From positions 21,155,444-21,219,443 of the forward strand of contig NC_090703.1 of NCBI RefSeq assembly GCF_040954835.1: a stretch of DNA of 64,000 bases. Reading direction: 5' to 3'. A program made the translations under genes and the position numbers. Source of the stretch: Lepisosteus oculatus. Its lineage: Eukaryota > Chordata > Actinopteri > Semionotiformes > Lepisosteidae. Shown here one piece after another: positions 13,255 to 24,700 of the stretch (within the stretch, counting starts at the first letter, position 1; each line of letters begins with the position of its first letter). The notes beneath the pieces were generated by a model. It did not search any database. It saw only the letters and a list, made by a program, of their open reading frames with translations, and had not been told where the DNA came from.

Positions 13255-13640
13255 GTATTTTCTATATTTCATGAGAACTTACAAAGCACTATACATGATA
13301 GCAAACAAAAAACAGGTACATGTTAAGTTAAAGCAGTACATTAATCAAAATCTAGAGGATAAGATTGAGTTTTTAAGACAGGAGTTGAAAGTGCTGAGTG
13401 ACTTGCAATATCAGATAAGGACTGGGAGATCATTCCACAGTCTGGGAGCAGAAGAACAGGAAGTCTGGTCTCTTGGGGTCCCACAGGGTTCAGAGTCCTG
13501 TACTGGGAATTCAAAGAGGGCCAAAGCACCAACAGTGCAAATAACACGGACCTGCATAGAGAGTTAACAGCTCACTGATGTAGCCAGAAGCCACACCATT
13601 CAAGACCTTAAAAGGTAAGTAGCGGCACTTTGAATTTCAT
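13255..13640 (-). mobile_element. Diverged LINE 3'-end fragment (same superclade as the 4.7-6.1 kb copy)
   Basis: The plus strand reads CATTCCACAGTCTGGGAGC near 13431, matching the antisense of the conserved WNSLP-type C-terminal coding end (compare AGTTCCAGAGCTTGGGGGC near 4999). AAAGCACTATACATGATA near 13284 parallels AAAGCGCTTTACAGGATGA at 4742. Order and orientation match the intact copy, but frames are broken. It is an old, 5'-truncated insertion. Confidence 0.6.
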
Positions 13641-14449
13641 TCTGAAAATCCACATATTCGGTGTCCCTTCTAGCAACGTGGTGACTTGTCCAAGCAGTAA
13701 CATTTACACAAAGGCAACAATCTTACAGATCAGATTCTGTTGCTTCTTGAGTTTTAATACTGTAGATGCATAATGGCTTTGTTAAGATTAAATTCTGAAC
13801 CGCATTCACGAAAGTGTTACATTTAGACTCATACTCGAAATTGGATTACTTCACAATAACCATTTAATGCATTCCTCTGCAACTCCTAAATTGGATCAAA
13901 TGAATAAAAGCTATTGGACTAAGGAGAGAGGAAGGACAACTGTAAAATTAACTACGAAACAACTCGCATCCCAGAGTGGTCAAATTATTTTACGACGTTC
14001 TACTGCACGTATTGTACCGAGACACGTCAAATTGAATCTGAATATCAACTCGAAGGCTTGTCTGCCAAGCAAATACACAGAAGTCAAAGCAGGAATGCAC
14101 TCCATTCGACTGTCATGAAATACTCGGCTCAGCTATGTGATTTTTATTCATCTCCAGACTGTGGAATGAGACCAGCTGCTGTCCCCCGGCATGAACAGAC
14201 AGCAGACCGAGGGTAAACTGATTTACAAAGCCAATCGATACACTTTCCCCCGTTCCTCCCCTTCCTTTGAATTATTTACAATTCAAGGGCCGGGGACAGA
14301 TGCACTACAAGCCCGTATCTGTAAAAAAAAATCCAAGGCATATCTTAGCTGCTTGAAAGTCGTTTTCTTACCACAAGTTTGCAAGCGCATTAAACGGTAC
14401 AAATCAGCCCGGAATGACGATTTAGTCTGCGATTGAAAGAAACCGAGAA

Positions 14450-15215
14450 AACAGCGTTGAGAGCTTCGCAGCCGGTCTCAGCCCCGGACTCCTGCAGTGT
14501 TAAATACCCTTGCACCTAGCGTTACTTTCGCCTCCCACTCGACTTGCTAGCAACGGAGTGCAGATTTATTTCTAACCAACAAACCCCGGACTGTGGACAA
14601 CGCTGTTCCTGCCGGACATTTCTGAGAACCGTGCTCTGCTTCACACAACGACCTTGAAGAACCCGTGTCCGACTACCCCCGTGATTCCTTGCCATTATAA
14701 AAATCCCCGGTTTCCCAAACGGGTCCATATTTGTTGTCAAAACAGCAATTCCTCGGATCCCCCTACCTTCGCTGTGCGTGTATCCCTTACAGGGACACGG
14801 GTGTGGTGAGGAGACCTCCTTGGCTCTGCTTCAGTGTCGACGACGGTGTTAAATCCCCATGGTTAACGGTGTAGTCAAGACGCTGGATAGCAGTTGCTAA
14901 TTGTTTATGCTGGCATCTAGATGTGTAAAAAAAAATCGTCCCTTTTCTCCTTCTCTGCTGTCACCTCAGCATCTCCTGCGGCTCCGTGGTGACGTCACGG
15001 CCTACCCTCTCTGCCACCGGCTTGCGCGCGCGCTCCCTAGCATCGCAACAGACGGGTCGGAGGCGCGCGCCTGTGCTGTTCAAACGTGCCCGCGCTTTAA
15101 ACCCTTCCCCTCCCGAACATCAGGACAGCCCAATGACCAATGAGAGAGAGGACTGTGGGCTAACGCCGCAAGCGATTGGTCAGAAGCGAGTTTTCAGTTC
15201 CTGGTAAAGTGGCTG
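14450..15215. promoter_or_regulatory. CpG-rich promoter region with CRE and CCAAT boxes
   Basis: CpG dinucleotides are dense here and sparse on both sides; the richest run is 14985-15080, with repeated GCGCGC. It contains a perfect CRE (TGACGTCA, 14990-14997), CCAAT at 15130-15134 and 15137-15141, and ATTGG (inverted CCAAT) at 15175-15179. Boxes at 15.13-15.18 kb and a donor at 14767 on the minus strand fit leftward transcription from about 15.0 kb. A plus-strand start is not excluded: CTG|GTAAAG at about 15205 is donor-like. Confidence 0.6.
14767..14990 (-). other. Probable noncoding first exon of an unidentified minus-strand gene
   Basis: On the minus strand the sequence ends in AGCGAAG|GTAGGG, a good donor with the intron beginning at 14766. 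It starts near the CRE at 14990-14997, with three CCAAT/ATTGG boxes 140-190 bases further upstream. Every ATG in it is followed quickly by a stop, so it would be a 5' UTR exon. No coding exon was recognised in the 14.7 kb to the left edge, so the gene body would start beyond the window. Human TMEM62 has UBR1 head-to-head on its other side, which makes ubr1 a candidate by synteny, but no UBR1 residues are visible, so I give no symbol. Confidence 0.4.
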
Positions 15216-16504
15216 GGCTCTCTCCAGAGTCCAACGCATTCATTGAATGAAGGTTTCCTAAATTGTTGGGAACGATACATGGAACTGTACACAATTTCCC
15301 GGTGACAATTTAAGATTTGACTGTCTTTCCTCCATAGATAATATATGGCGGTTTTCTATTGTTAAGCCCATATATCTGTTCTAGGGAAATTAATTACATA
15401 AAAATACAAAACATGGTTAAACACGCTAATACGTTAGGGGGTACCTACTGGGATTTTCTTACTTATTTTCGTCTAAAGAGTGTCGTCTTACTCAGTAGCA
15501 AAATACACTGGATAAAGGAAACAGAATTACGAAGAACTGTTTCCTAGGCGACAGGATATTTCGTAGCTAGGGATACGCCTTGGTACGATGAGATCCCTGG
15601 GAGTCGTAGTGCGACTGAAGGACAGGAAGGCTTTCGCTACTACAGCGGCAGCACCTGAGATCCCTGAACACACGACAGACTTTCAATGGCAAACCATTTA
15701 ATTTAATTTAATAAAGTAATTTAATTTACTTGAAAGGTCCGCAGAATAAGCTTCGAAAATAATTTGTTAATGCGTAAATACAGCGTTAATTAAATGTGAT
15801 GAATTCACATTGTTGATTTACTTCCACAATGAGGCTGTAGTGAGCTTCATTTTTAAAGTTTACCTTTATGATTTATAACTACCTGTTATATACAGTACAT
15901 ATTCCTGTCGCGTTCCTTCATTTACAGATCATCCTTATTTGCACACACTCCCGAAATATGAGAACTCCAAACGATTTTTTTACAGCAACACACATTGCAT
16001 TTTTTTCGTAGGTTTTATAGTTGCATGATTTTAAGAGTCATATAATCAAAGTACTGTATGATATGGAGTTATGGCGCTCGAGAATTCATGTCACGTCGGA
16101 GGTGCGGACAGGTCTAAACAGCAATCCGCTAATTATTTTTTAGCAAAAAAAAAAAGACGATGTATTTTTACATTGCACCTATCGTCACCACATGGAAATA
16201 CAATCCTCGGCAATCAGAAATCAGGTTGGATGTGTCTGAATTACTTTTTATGCAGCTTCAAACATTTTTAGTCAAAATCTGTTACGTCCTACAGTATATT
16301 CAATACTGTAATTGTGAATTAACAATACTTAACAAAAACTTTCACCTGAGTCAAATATTCTTATTTAACGGCTCTTTCGTAGGACTAATTAAAAAGTCCA
16401 GATTTTACTTCTGTTATAGACCCAAAACATTCTGATGAGTGCTGATATTTTTCCTGCATGCTCTCCACTTCAGGTGTCTGGCACAAACATCACGTTTCTT
16501 GATG

Positions 16505-16610
16505 CAGGAGTCCCAGTCTTAGTCCTGGAGCTCCGTAACCCTGATGGGTTTCATTCCAGCCGAGGCCTTGGCTGAAGTAACAAGGTGATTTGTGGGGGGT
16601 TTATTTTACT
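16505..16610. repeat. Dispersed fish repeat fragment (CAGTCCTGGAG type)
   Basis: CAGTCTTAGTCCTGGAGCTC, then GGGTTTCATTCCAGCC, resembles the start of the segment at 21.87-22.07 kb (CCAGTCCTGCAGGACCAGAA ... GGTTTTCCTTACTCC). Such sequences are common in fish genomes; the class is unsure. Confidence 0.4.
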
Positions 16611-16727
16611 AAACAGCTAAAAGGGTGATATCCAATATAGAGATTAAATCAGCCATTCCTATTATTAAGTCAATCGCTGGTTCAATTGTGGAACCGAGAG
16701 CTTTTTCCAAAAAAGTTCAAGTAGGTA

Positions 16728-16855
16728 GCTGCGTCAGCATGCGTAGGCTGCAAAGGAATAAGTAAAGGTTTATTCCATGCTGAAAAGAGAAGGCTACACA
16801 GCCGAAACGTTGTTTCTTCTCTTTTCAGCATGGAATAACCCTTTATTTGTTCTTA
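16728..16855. repeat. Foldback (hairpin) repeat element, most symmetric copy
   Basis: Left arm 16764-16792 (AAAGGTTTATTCCATGCTGA, then AAAGAGAAG) is repeated as its reverse complement at 16816-16844 with one mismatch, around a 23-base loop containing GCCGAAACGTTG. The outer left flank GTAGCTGCGTCAGCATGCGT, then AGGCTGC, is shared with the copies at 2.8 and 43.4 kb. It encodes nothing. Confidence 0.85.
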
Positions 16856-18002
16856 ACTGATAGTTTACTACCTTATCTAATCATTCCCTCATTTAGACAT
16901 TTTTCAAAAGTACGGCTCGAAAGCACTCTGAAATGTCAAGCTACATAAGATATCTGAAATTTGAAGAAAGCAAAAAAAGGTGTTTCAATATGACGTTCAA
17001 ATAAGTAAGGATAATCTAGAATATCTCATTCGTTCGTTGTTGCGTGACTTTAAAAGACCTAACTTCAAAGTTTCCCTTAAATGTAGTACGATAATTAAAT
17101 TTCAGATGGTAAATTGAAAAGGGCTACGAGTTCTTCACTGCGTTTTACTCTTAAAATAATCTGACACTTTGAAACGAGAAGAAAACGCACCCAGGTCACC
17201 AACCCGTAGAATGCACGGGTTTAGATCCAGCAGTCAACAGCGCGCCCCCTTCTGGCCAACATGCAACAGTGTGGAGTCCTGACTAGAGCTCTGTCTGATT
17301 AATCCTGGGTGTATCATGAATGCGGTAACCTCGACCTACTGTAGATGATCGGCACTAATTGCTCCTGTAAAAGGTTAAACTATATCAATCAATGAAAACG
17401 TCAGTCGCTTTGAATAAAAATAATCAGTATACTGCCAAAACCTTTCAATGGTAATAACTATGTTGATCGGGATTGCTGTATTCAATTGTAAACGTTCATA
17501 TTGTTGTGTATATTCAATGCGACAAGAAGATAAATATATTATTTGTCTTTTGTAAACGTTACTATTAGCTGTAAATTAGTTTGGTTACTGATGAGTATCA
17601 TTCAGTTTAAACTGTGGTGACGAGAGACATTCTGCGACCGGAGGACTTAAGTACACGCTAAAATGCAGAGACCAGTGAAAATAAGATGCAGGAGCCCCAG
17701 AATGCGCGTTCTCTTTACGAATATTGCATTCTTTTGCCAAAATGCAAATTCTCTTTACACTACTCACATGGGATAGTGGCACCTCATTTTAGTTAATAAT
17801 AAACCACTTTTTCCATAAATCACTAAAACTAAACACAACTACAACAACACGAAATATAAATCAAATATTATATCGGTGGTCGTGAATTTCAGATTCATAG
17901 GGTTTTAATCCAGTTATTCCCTGACCGAAAAAAACGGTTAGGAAATGTGTCGCCACGTTACGACGCACAGGCGGCGTCCTAGTTGCTCAAGGATGTCAGT
18001 GC

Positions 18003-18039
18003 GACGTCACACGCACGGCCAACGTGAGACGTCACACGC
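18003..18039 (+). promoter_or_regulatory. Paired CRE-like sites upstream of tmem62
   Basis: The 12-mer GACGTCACACGC occurs exactly twice, at 18003-18014 and 18028-18039, 25 bases apart (start to start). Each holds a GACGTCA CREB/ATF core. They lie about 700 bases upstream of the tmem62 start codon, in a locally CpG-rich stretch (17.94-18.04 kb). They are plausible tmem62 promoter elements, but the transcription start is unknown. Confidence 0.45.
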
Positions 18040-18539
18040 TGCTACTCCAGATTAACTAGGATTTTTGATTAAAACTGTTAAGACGTAGATTTTAGGGCAT
18101 ATACTGTAGGCGTATAAAAAATGCCTTCAAATAGACAATTGAGTAGAAATACAGATGTTAGTCCGCTGCATAATATTTTGCAGCTGTGGGTTCTTTTTAA
18201 AGCTGCGCCGATCTGCAGGTGATCTGCGCAGACTTGTGCTAAAATAACTGCACAACAGACGGTGCGCAACAGCGGCCAGGCGAAAAACGCAAACCTGTGC
18301 AGAACTGCGGGCATCTGCGCTACAATAACGTAATCCTAGTGGCTATTACGTTTTCCATAAATCGGCACTTGAGTGCAACATCTTAAGAATAAACTATTTT
18401 AGGTGGTAGGAAAACTATGACGTGCTTGTCGGTGTCATCGTATTATTATGGAAAAACAGAATGACGGTACGGCACTATGCAGCTGGTGGGGACAATAACA
18501 GTAACATTTGGCCCGCTGTAGTTGAATAGGGACTGTGTT

Positions 18540-18710
18540 GCGGAAGCAGGAAGCGCCATGTATTGAAGGCTTGCGCGTGCCGGCGAAGCAGAGGGCATGC
18601 CCACATATCACAAATGGGGACGCTTTAGCACTGCTGTGATTTCACCTGCTGTTCCCGGCGACCGGAGCTTGCTCTGTCCCCGCTTTGCTCAGAGTCTATT
18701 ATCTGCCAGG
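18540..18710 (+). other. tmem62: tmem62 5' leader with an in-frame upstream ATG
   Basis: GC-rich sequence before the chosen start includes AAGCGCCATG near 18550 and an ATG at 18597 that is in frame with tmem62, with no stop between them. Using it would put a charged 38-residue extension before the hydrophobic anchor. The known family begins at the anchor, so I treat this as 5' UTR. Confidence 0.45.
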
Positions 18711-21700
18711 ATGCTCAAGATATTCAGCGGCTTGGTCATTGGAGGTCTCGTGTTAGCCTGCTTGGCATCATTGCTACTGGATGTGTACGATACCTCACGG
18801 TTCCCCAAGCCGACTCGCAAAACAACCAATGAGACAGACTGGAATACCATCCCTCCTTATCCCGGCGAGGAGCCGGATAATATCTTCTGGTTTCTGCAGG
18901 TAAGGATCTGCACACAGTAGGTATGTGCGCTGAGCTCATAGAATTTACGTCAGCTCAACCTAATGTGAAGACAGTTTGGGCATGTCAGGTCACTATACAC
19001 TATAACTGATATGTTATTGCAGGTGGTTTCCTCGTAGTACGTACAGTAACACGATTATATTGAGCAGGTGAAGCCATGGGCTAATGACATCTCTGTCAAC
19101 CAAAACGAATAAAGAAACTGGTAATAATAAATTATCTGTATCGATCTTTGAGAGTAAAATACACAATCTATTGTCAGCGATTTGTTGTTTTTAAAATTAG
19201 GAACTAACTACAAAGTCTTACTGAGATCAGGATCTCTCAATCGCAACATATTTCCAACTTTTAAAACAGGAGAATAATATATTTAAGTAGCCAAGATTCA
19301 TTTTAAACAAGAACATTTGTTTAAAAAAAAATGCCATACCCCATGGGTGGCATGGTAGCACAGGGGGTTAGCATCCCTACCTTGCAGCACTGGGGCCCTG
19401 GGTTCAATTCCTAGGGTGATATCTGCATGGAGTTTGTGTGTTCTCCCCTTATTCATCTGGGTTTCCTCCAGGTGATCCTGGTGTTCTTTCCCAGTGTTCA
19501 AATACACAGCGGTAGGTTAATTGGCTTCTAGGAAATTTGGCCCTGGTGTGAGTGTGTGTGTGTTTGTGTCTGTCTGCCCTGCAATGGACTGGAGTCCGTG
19601 TATCCTGCCTTATCCCGTTGCTGTCCAAGATAGTCCCTGATCCCCCAAGTCCCTGAATTGGGGGAAGTGGTTAGAAAATGGATGGATGGATGATCAACCA
19701 TCATGTCTTTAAAATCTTTGTATGGAAGAAGAAGGTTCGTAATTAAGATGAAGGTCTAAAATCAAAACCCAGTTTGTCTTCTGGAAAGCTTATCTGTTTG
19801 AGGTTTGAAAATAAGAGATTCATCTAACCTCAGTAGTTTAAGCTTTTTCATTTTTCTTAAGACATGGTGAATGACAGTAGTTCAGTCTTAGATGATTTTT
19901 GCAATCCTTCATTCAGAATGGCAGTACTAATTAAAACGGATCGGTGTTTTTGGTAATCTTCTAGTGACCTATTCCCAAGTAGGGATACAATCTACTGTCA
20001 TTATCAATGTTGCCTGTGTGCAACATTGGTACATTCTGACCTATATTATTAATGTTTAGTAAATAATAATTAGCCTAAACTGGAACTACATGGCTCTCCT
20101 TTATGCTGATTTAGGAACCTAAAGATTTCAGTCCTGAAAAATCAAATTTTAAATAATCTGGAAACCACTGTATAGTATTATAATTTAATAAGTGTAGGCA
20201 ATATTAATGTACAGTATTGTCTATAATGAATCTAAAGCTTTGGAAAGACCATTTATAGATATATATTCAATAGGCTACAGTGGAGAGTTATTATCCAATT
20301 CTTGGAGAATTGACTTTATTCTTGGTAAAAACTGAAATTTGAATTCTTGTTTAATTGTTAATAAAATTGTGAATGACAAGTAGAATTGTTCAAATATCTC
20401 ATTATTCTGTGCATTCATAGACATGATATTTATTGAGTCAAGTGTCGGTATTATTTATGTGAACATAATATGTTATACACTGCTTTGTCAATGTATTTGT
20501 AATCCAGGTGTCGGACATCCATATTAGTCGTTTTCACGATCACAGAAGAGTTCCAGACTTTGAGAAGTTTTGCACAGAAACAGTGGACATCATTAAACCC
20601 GATCTAGTCCTCGCAACCGGTAATCTCTTCTTCATGAAAATCTCAAAGTGTGGAGAGAAGTCATAAAATTTTATAGACCACCTAGGGAAATATTAGACTC
20701 CATTTCCTGTTTGGTATAGATTTCTTCTGCTAAACTGTATTGTGAATATGTATTGCCTAAAATTCCATTCTTGGTAATGTTGGGGCTTGGGCTATGATCG
20801 ATATCCATTTTTATTTATTTGATGACTCAGAGCCCTTATTCAGAGTGACATTCAGAATAAAAAGTAATACATAAGACTGACAGTCCTGCCTTTGTTAATA
20901 ATTCAGCATCAGCTGAGTCCTGTTGTAACTGGTTCATCTCTCCAGGGAATAGGAGGGGGAAGGAGGCTGGACCGGACATTATTATATGAATTATTGAGAC
21001 ACAGAACCATATGCATCAATCAATTAGTGCTGCCATATTCCGTATTTTAAAGTGTTCAGCGTCCATGAGTCCTGTGATTACATGGTAGCATACACCTTCA
21101 GTATGATTGGAGTAACACTTAGCAGATCAGAATTCTGGGACAGGTCAGAACTGTTCAGAGTGGACACACACTGTTCTTTGTGTAAAGGATTCGGACTTGA
21201 GGCACCTCTTTGTGTTTGCTTTCCTGTGTCAGGGGACCTGACAGATGCGAAGACCGAGAGCAAGGTGGGCTCTCTGCAGCACGAAGTGGAGTGGCAGGCC
21301 TACCACAACGTCCTGAAGCGCTCGAGAGTTCTGGAGAAAACCAAGTGGATAGACATTCGAGGGAACCATGGTACGAAAAGCAAATGCAGGGTGTCATTGC
21401 TACAGGCACGCACTACAGGCGAACATTAAACCATTACCTCCATCTTCTCTACCTGTTTTTAATTTACATGATTGAAGCATGATTGAAGTTATGCTGACGA
21501 GGAGACAATCTGTAACGTTTTTCAAGCTGTTCTTTTTATAGAACACCAATGATATAGTGTAATTACCACATGCCAGCATTTTAGATAAAAGAACGTATTT
21601 CATCTGGGTGCGTGCCAGAATTTGAATTTAGCCAGGAAGAAAATATGCAAAAACAACAATCAAAAAAAGAGGGTGGATTCATGTAAATGAAGAAGGATGT

Positions 21701-24700
21701 TGTTTAAGAACACAATGGAATGTTATGACTTGAATCTGTCATAACATTACGTCACAAATTTCAGATGTAGTGTGGGAGATCCCAGAATATGTTTCCTTCT
21801 CTTGGTAATCTGCTTTCATGCAGTGCAACCTACCCTTCAGCCTTGTGTATTCTCAATGTGGGTACAGTATACGTAGGACTGGGGTGCCCAGCTCCAGTCC
21901 TGCAGGACCAGAAGGGTTCAGGTTTTCCTTACTCCTAAGCCCATAATTACCTAATTGAAGTAATTAATTTCTTACTGTCCAAGTTGAAGCGTTTCCTTGT
22001 TCTTAGGAAGATGGAGAATTAAAGAGACATGTAAAATCTGAACATCGGCCTGGTGTGCTGGAGTTAGGCTCCATTGAAGAAAGACATATTTGGTCAAATG
22101 ACTTCCTATTGTTCTCATGTGTTTAAAGAAACACTAGGTCCATCTCTAGGTCCCACAGCATGTAGAATTCAGGTAGAAGTAATTGTCTTCAGGAAATATG
22201 AAGGCAATGTACTTTACCTTTCATCATTTAAAGACTTTAAATACTCAAAACTATACATTATTATTTATTTATTATTTGTTTTTTTTTTCCTCTTGGCACT
22301 ATTGATTTTAAGAGTGTTTGTTTCAAAGAGGGGAGGTGTAGAGTCGTGGTTAGGACTTGGGGCCCCCAGCTGGAAGATTGTGAGCACTGCTGTTGTACCC
22401 CAAACAATGTCCTTTACCCCAGTTACTCTAGTCCATACAACTGTGAAAATGGACACCCACATTTTCTGGGGATAACCCTGCCATGAACTAGCATCACAGT
22501 TGGGGGTGGGGTTGTCATGGGCTTTCAGTTTGCTTATTGCCATGGAAACTAGAATGGGCTCTAGTCAGGTGATGAGTCCTACACAGTTCCTAGCTGGTTT
22601 GCAATACAGGATTAGCATCAGCTAAGCTGAAGCACAGAGCTGTAGCGTTGTAGGGTTGCCATTTACTGTACTAGCAATGCCACCTTTCATATTCCACAGC
22701 GAAAACTGAAAATGAGCTTGGTATTTACGTCCCTGCTGTGCATCAAAGACCCTAATTATAAAACCTCTTTGACAGCGGTACGCAGCAGAAGATCTGGTTT
22801 CATTATTATTAACCCAAATCAGCAAGCTCCTTGGCTCAGGACAGCAGGATAAGGCAAATAATTGCCTGCAGATATACTCCTGAGGAGTCACAGACTTTGG
22901 GTGATTGCACATGCTCAGTTCAGGAGCCCTTTCTCCCCTTGAATGGGCAGAATGAAAGACATATTTCCACAAGAGAAGAAGCCTCCCAAGGCCTTAATCC
23001 ATGCATCAGTAGACGTTGCAATAGATTGTATTAATAAAATGAAGATGTGACATTGTTAGATTGTTTTGGGGGGTAATGTGAGATTTTCCTCTTCTGTGCC
23101 ATTTTATTTTTTTCAGGAAGTAGCATTAGCCTTCTAGAATTAGCAGCAAAGTTCCTTAAAATGTAATCGCAAGATTTGCTGGATCCCTAAAAGTAGCTTT
23201 GTTCTGTCACATTTTCCAGCTCTAAACCAAAAATGATGGTCCCCCATACACCCCACATTCCTTTACTTACCACCGGTATGAGCTTTCAGATGGGCTAACT
23301 GAATTACTAACTTGAGTAACTTGACTTGAGAAGAAAAGATTGATTTTGATGAAGAAACAAACTTATTATTTGGTATTAAAATCATGAAAAGCACATGTAG
23401 CTGATGCACAATTAGGAGTTTCATTTGCTTTATAAAACACAGCCTACTGTAGTTCAGATTTTAAAGCTGTCTGAATATTTCCCTCAGAGTACAGTTGAGA
23501 TACACTGCTTACGGAGGAAGTACCAAACACTTATGTACCTGTTTGAGTGTAAAATGAAGCATTTGATAAATCGTGATGAATATTTCATCATAAAATTGAA
23601 GAATTTCATCATCACAGAAGTGGCATGATTTTAGCTCTGGGCCTGGCTCATTTGAAATGCAGCCTGTCAGTTTGCACAGGGTACTGACATTTATATAACA
23701 TTTATGTGCATGTGTATTAATGTCTCATCCGAAGAATGATGCTTCCTATAGAGCTGTATTCATGTTCGTCATACGGAGACATTGTTTTTGAAATTCCTCC
23801 AGAGGGAAGAGTGCCACCTACTGGTCCACAAGCACTTCTTGCAGTGATAGCCAGGATTTGTCTGAAGGTCTCTGTCCCATCCAAGTACTTACCAGGCCCA
23901 GCCTTTCTTTCTGTAATTTAGCTGTTTTGTAACTTTTGAATTTTAGAAGGAAATGTGCTGAGGACAGCACTTTTTTTTCCAAATAGTTGTCTTTCTTTCT
24001 AGATGCTTTCAACATTATATCTGTGGACAGTGTCAACAACTACTACAGGTAAGAGGCTGGTCCTACCTTCTCTTTGCATGCATGTCTCTAGCAATGCTAT
24101 AGAGGCAAAGATAATTTATCATTACTGGTTAATAGAAATATTGCCAAGAGGTTCATGAAGAAAGATTGTACCTCAAAATACTCTAGAATGCTGCACAGAC
24201 ACATTAATATTCAGGAACATCAGTGCCAGTCTGAATTTTTACAACAGTCTGTCTTCATTTCCAGTAACCTATGTTGCTGTTTTGTCGATTCAGGAAATAC
24301 TCTTCTAATCAGAAAGTGGGCTCCTTTCACTACATCCACCAGACCTCCTTTGGAAACTACTCTTTCATCTGTGCTGATGCCACTCTAACACCAGGACCCA
24401 AAAGGCCCTATAACTTCTTTGGAATTTTGAATCAGGTAGAGCTAAATTTTTCTGGCTTTCCGGCACACCAACCACAGTGCCTAAAAGTACAAAGGCTCCA
24501 GTTTTTATTCACTGCAAATTTGGAAAAAGAGAGCATAGCAGTGGAAAGAAAATAAAGGTAGTTTAATTCACAATTGTTTCACACGGGCTTGGAAAATGGA
24601 TAGGTGCTCATTTTTTCTTAGCACCTGAGCAAATGTTACTGCAGTGCAAAGCATTGTGGTGGTCAGTTTTTTTTAAGGATATACTAGACAAGTGGGCTGT

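Larger units (their letters stand above)
10036..14449. other. No recognised gene; repeat fragments only
   Basis: It contains the 5S-SINE tail at 11.6-11.8 kb and the LINE fragment at 13.3-13.6 kb. No splice-bounded coding exon was recognised. Confidence 0.5.
15216..18002. other. Intergenic spacer between the orphan promoter and tmem62
   Basis: AT-rich sequence with the foldback element (16.73-16.86 kb) and one dispersed repeat (16.5 kb). No exon was seen. Confidence 0.5.

Noticed and set aside
1-14766. ubr1 coding exons on the minus strand, expected from human synteny
   Set aside because: No UBR-box, RING or other UBR1-like segment could be recognised in any frame here.
16728-16855. CRISPR-like or rho-independent-terminator-like hairpin
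   Set aside because: The setting is a vertebrate genome; the hairpin is a dispersed foldback element, not an array or bacterial terminator.
21052-21429. 125-aa plus-strand ORF
   Set aside because: It only embeds tmem62 exon 3 (21233-21370) with intron on both sides.
22320-22640. Another tRNA-like SINE (GTAGAGTCGTGGTTAGGACT)
   Set aside because: The head is suggestive, but the rest does not match the other SINE copies; too uncertain to annotate.
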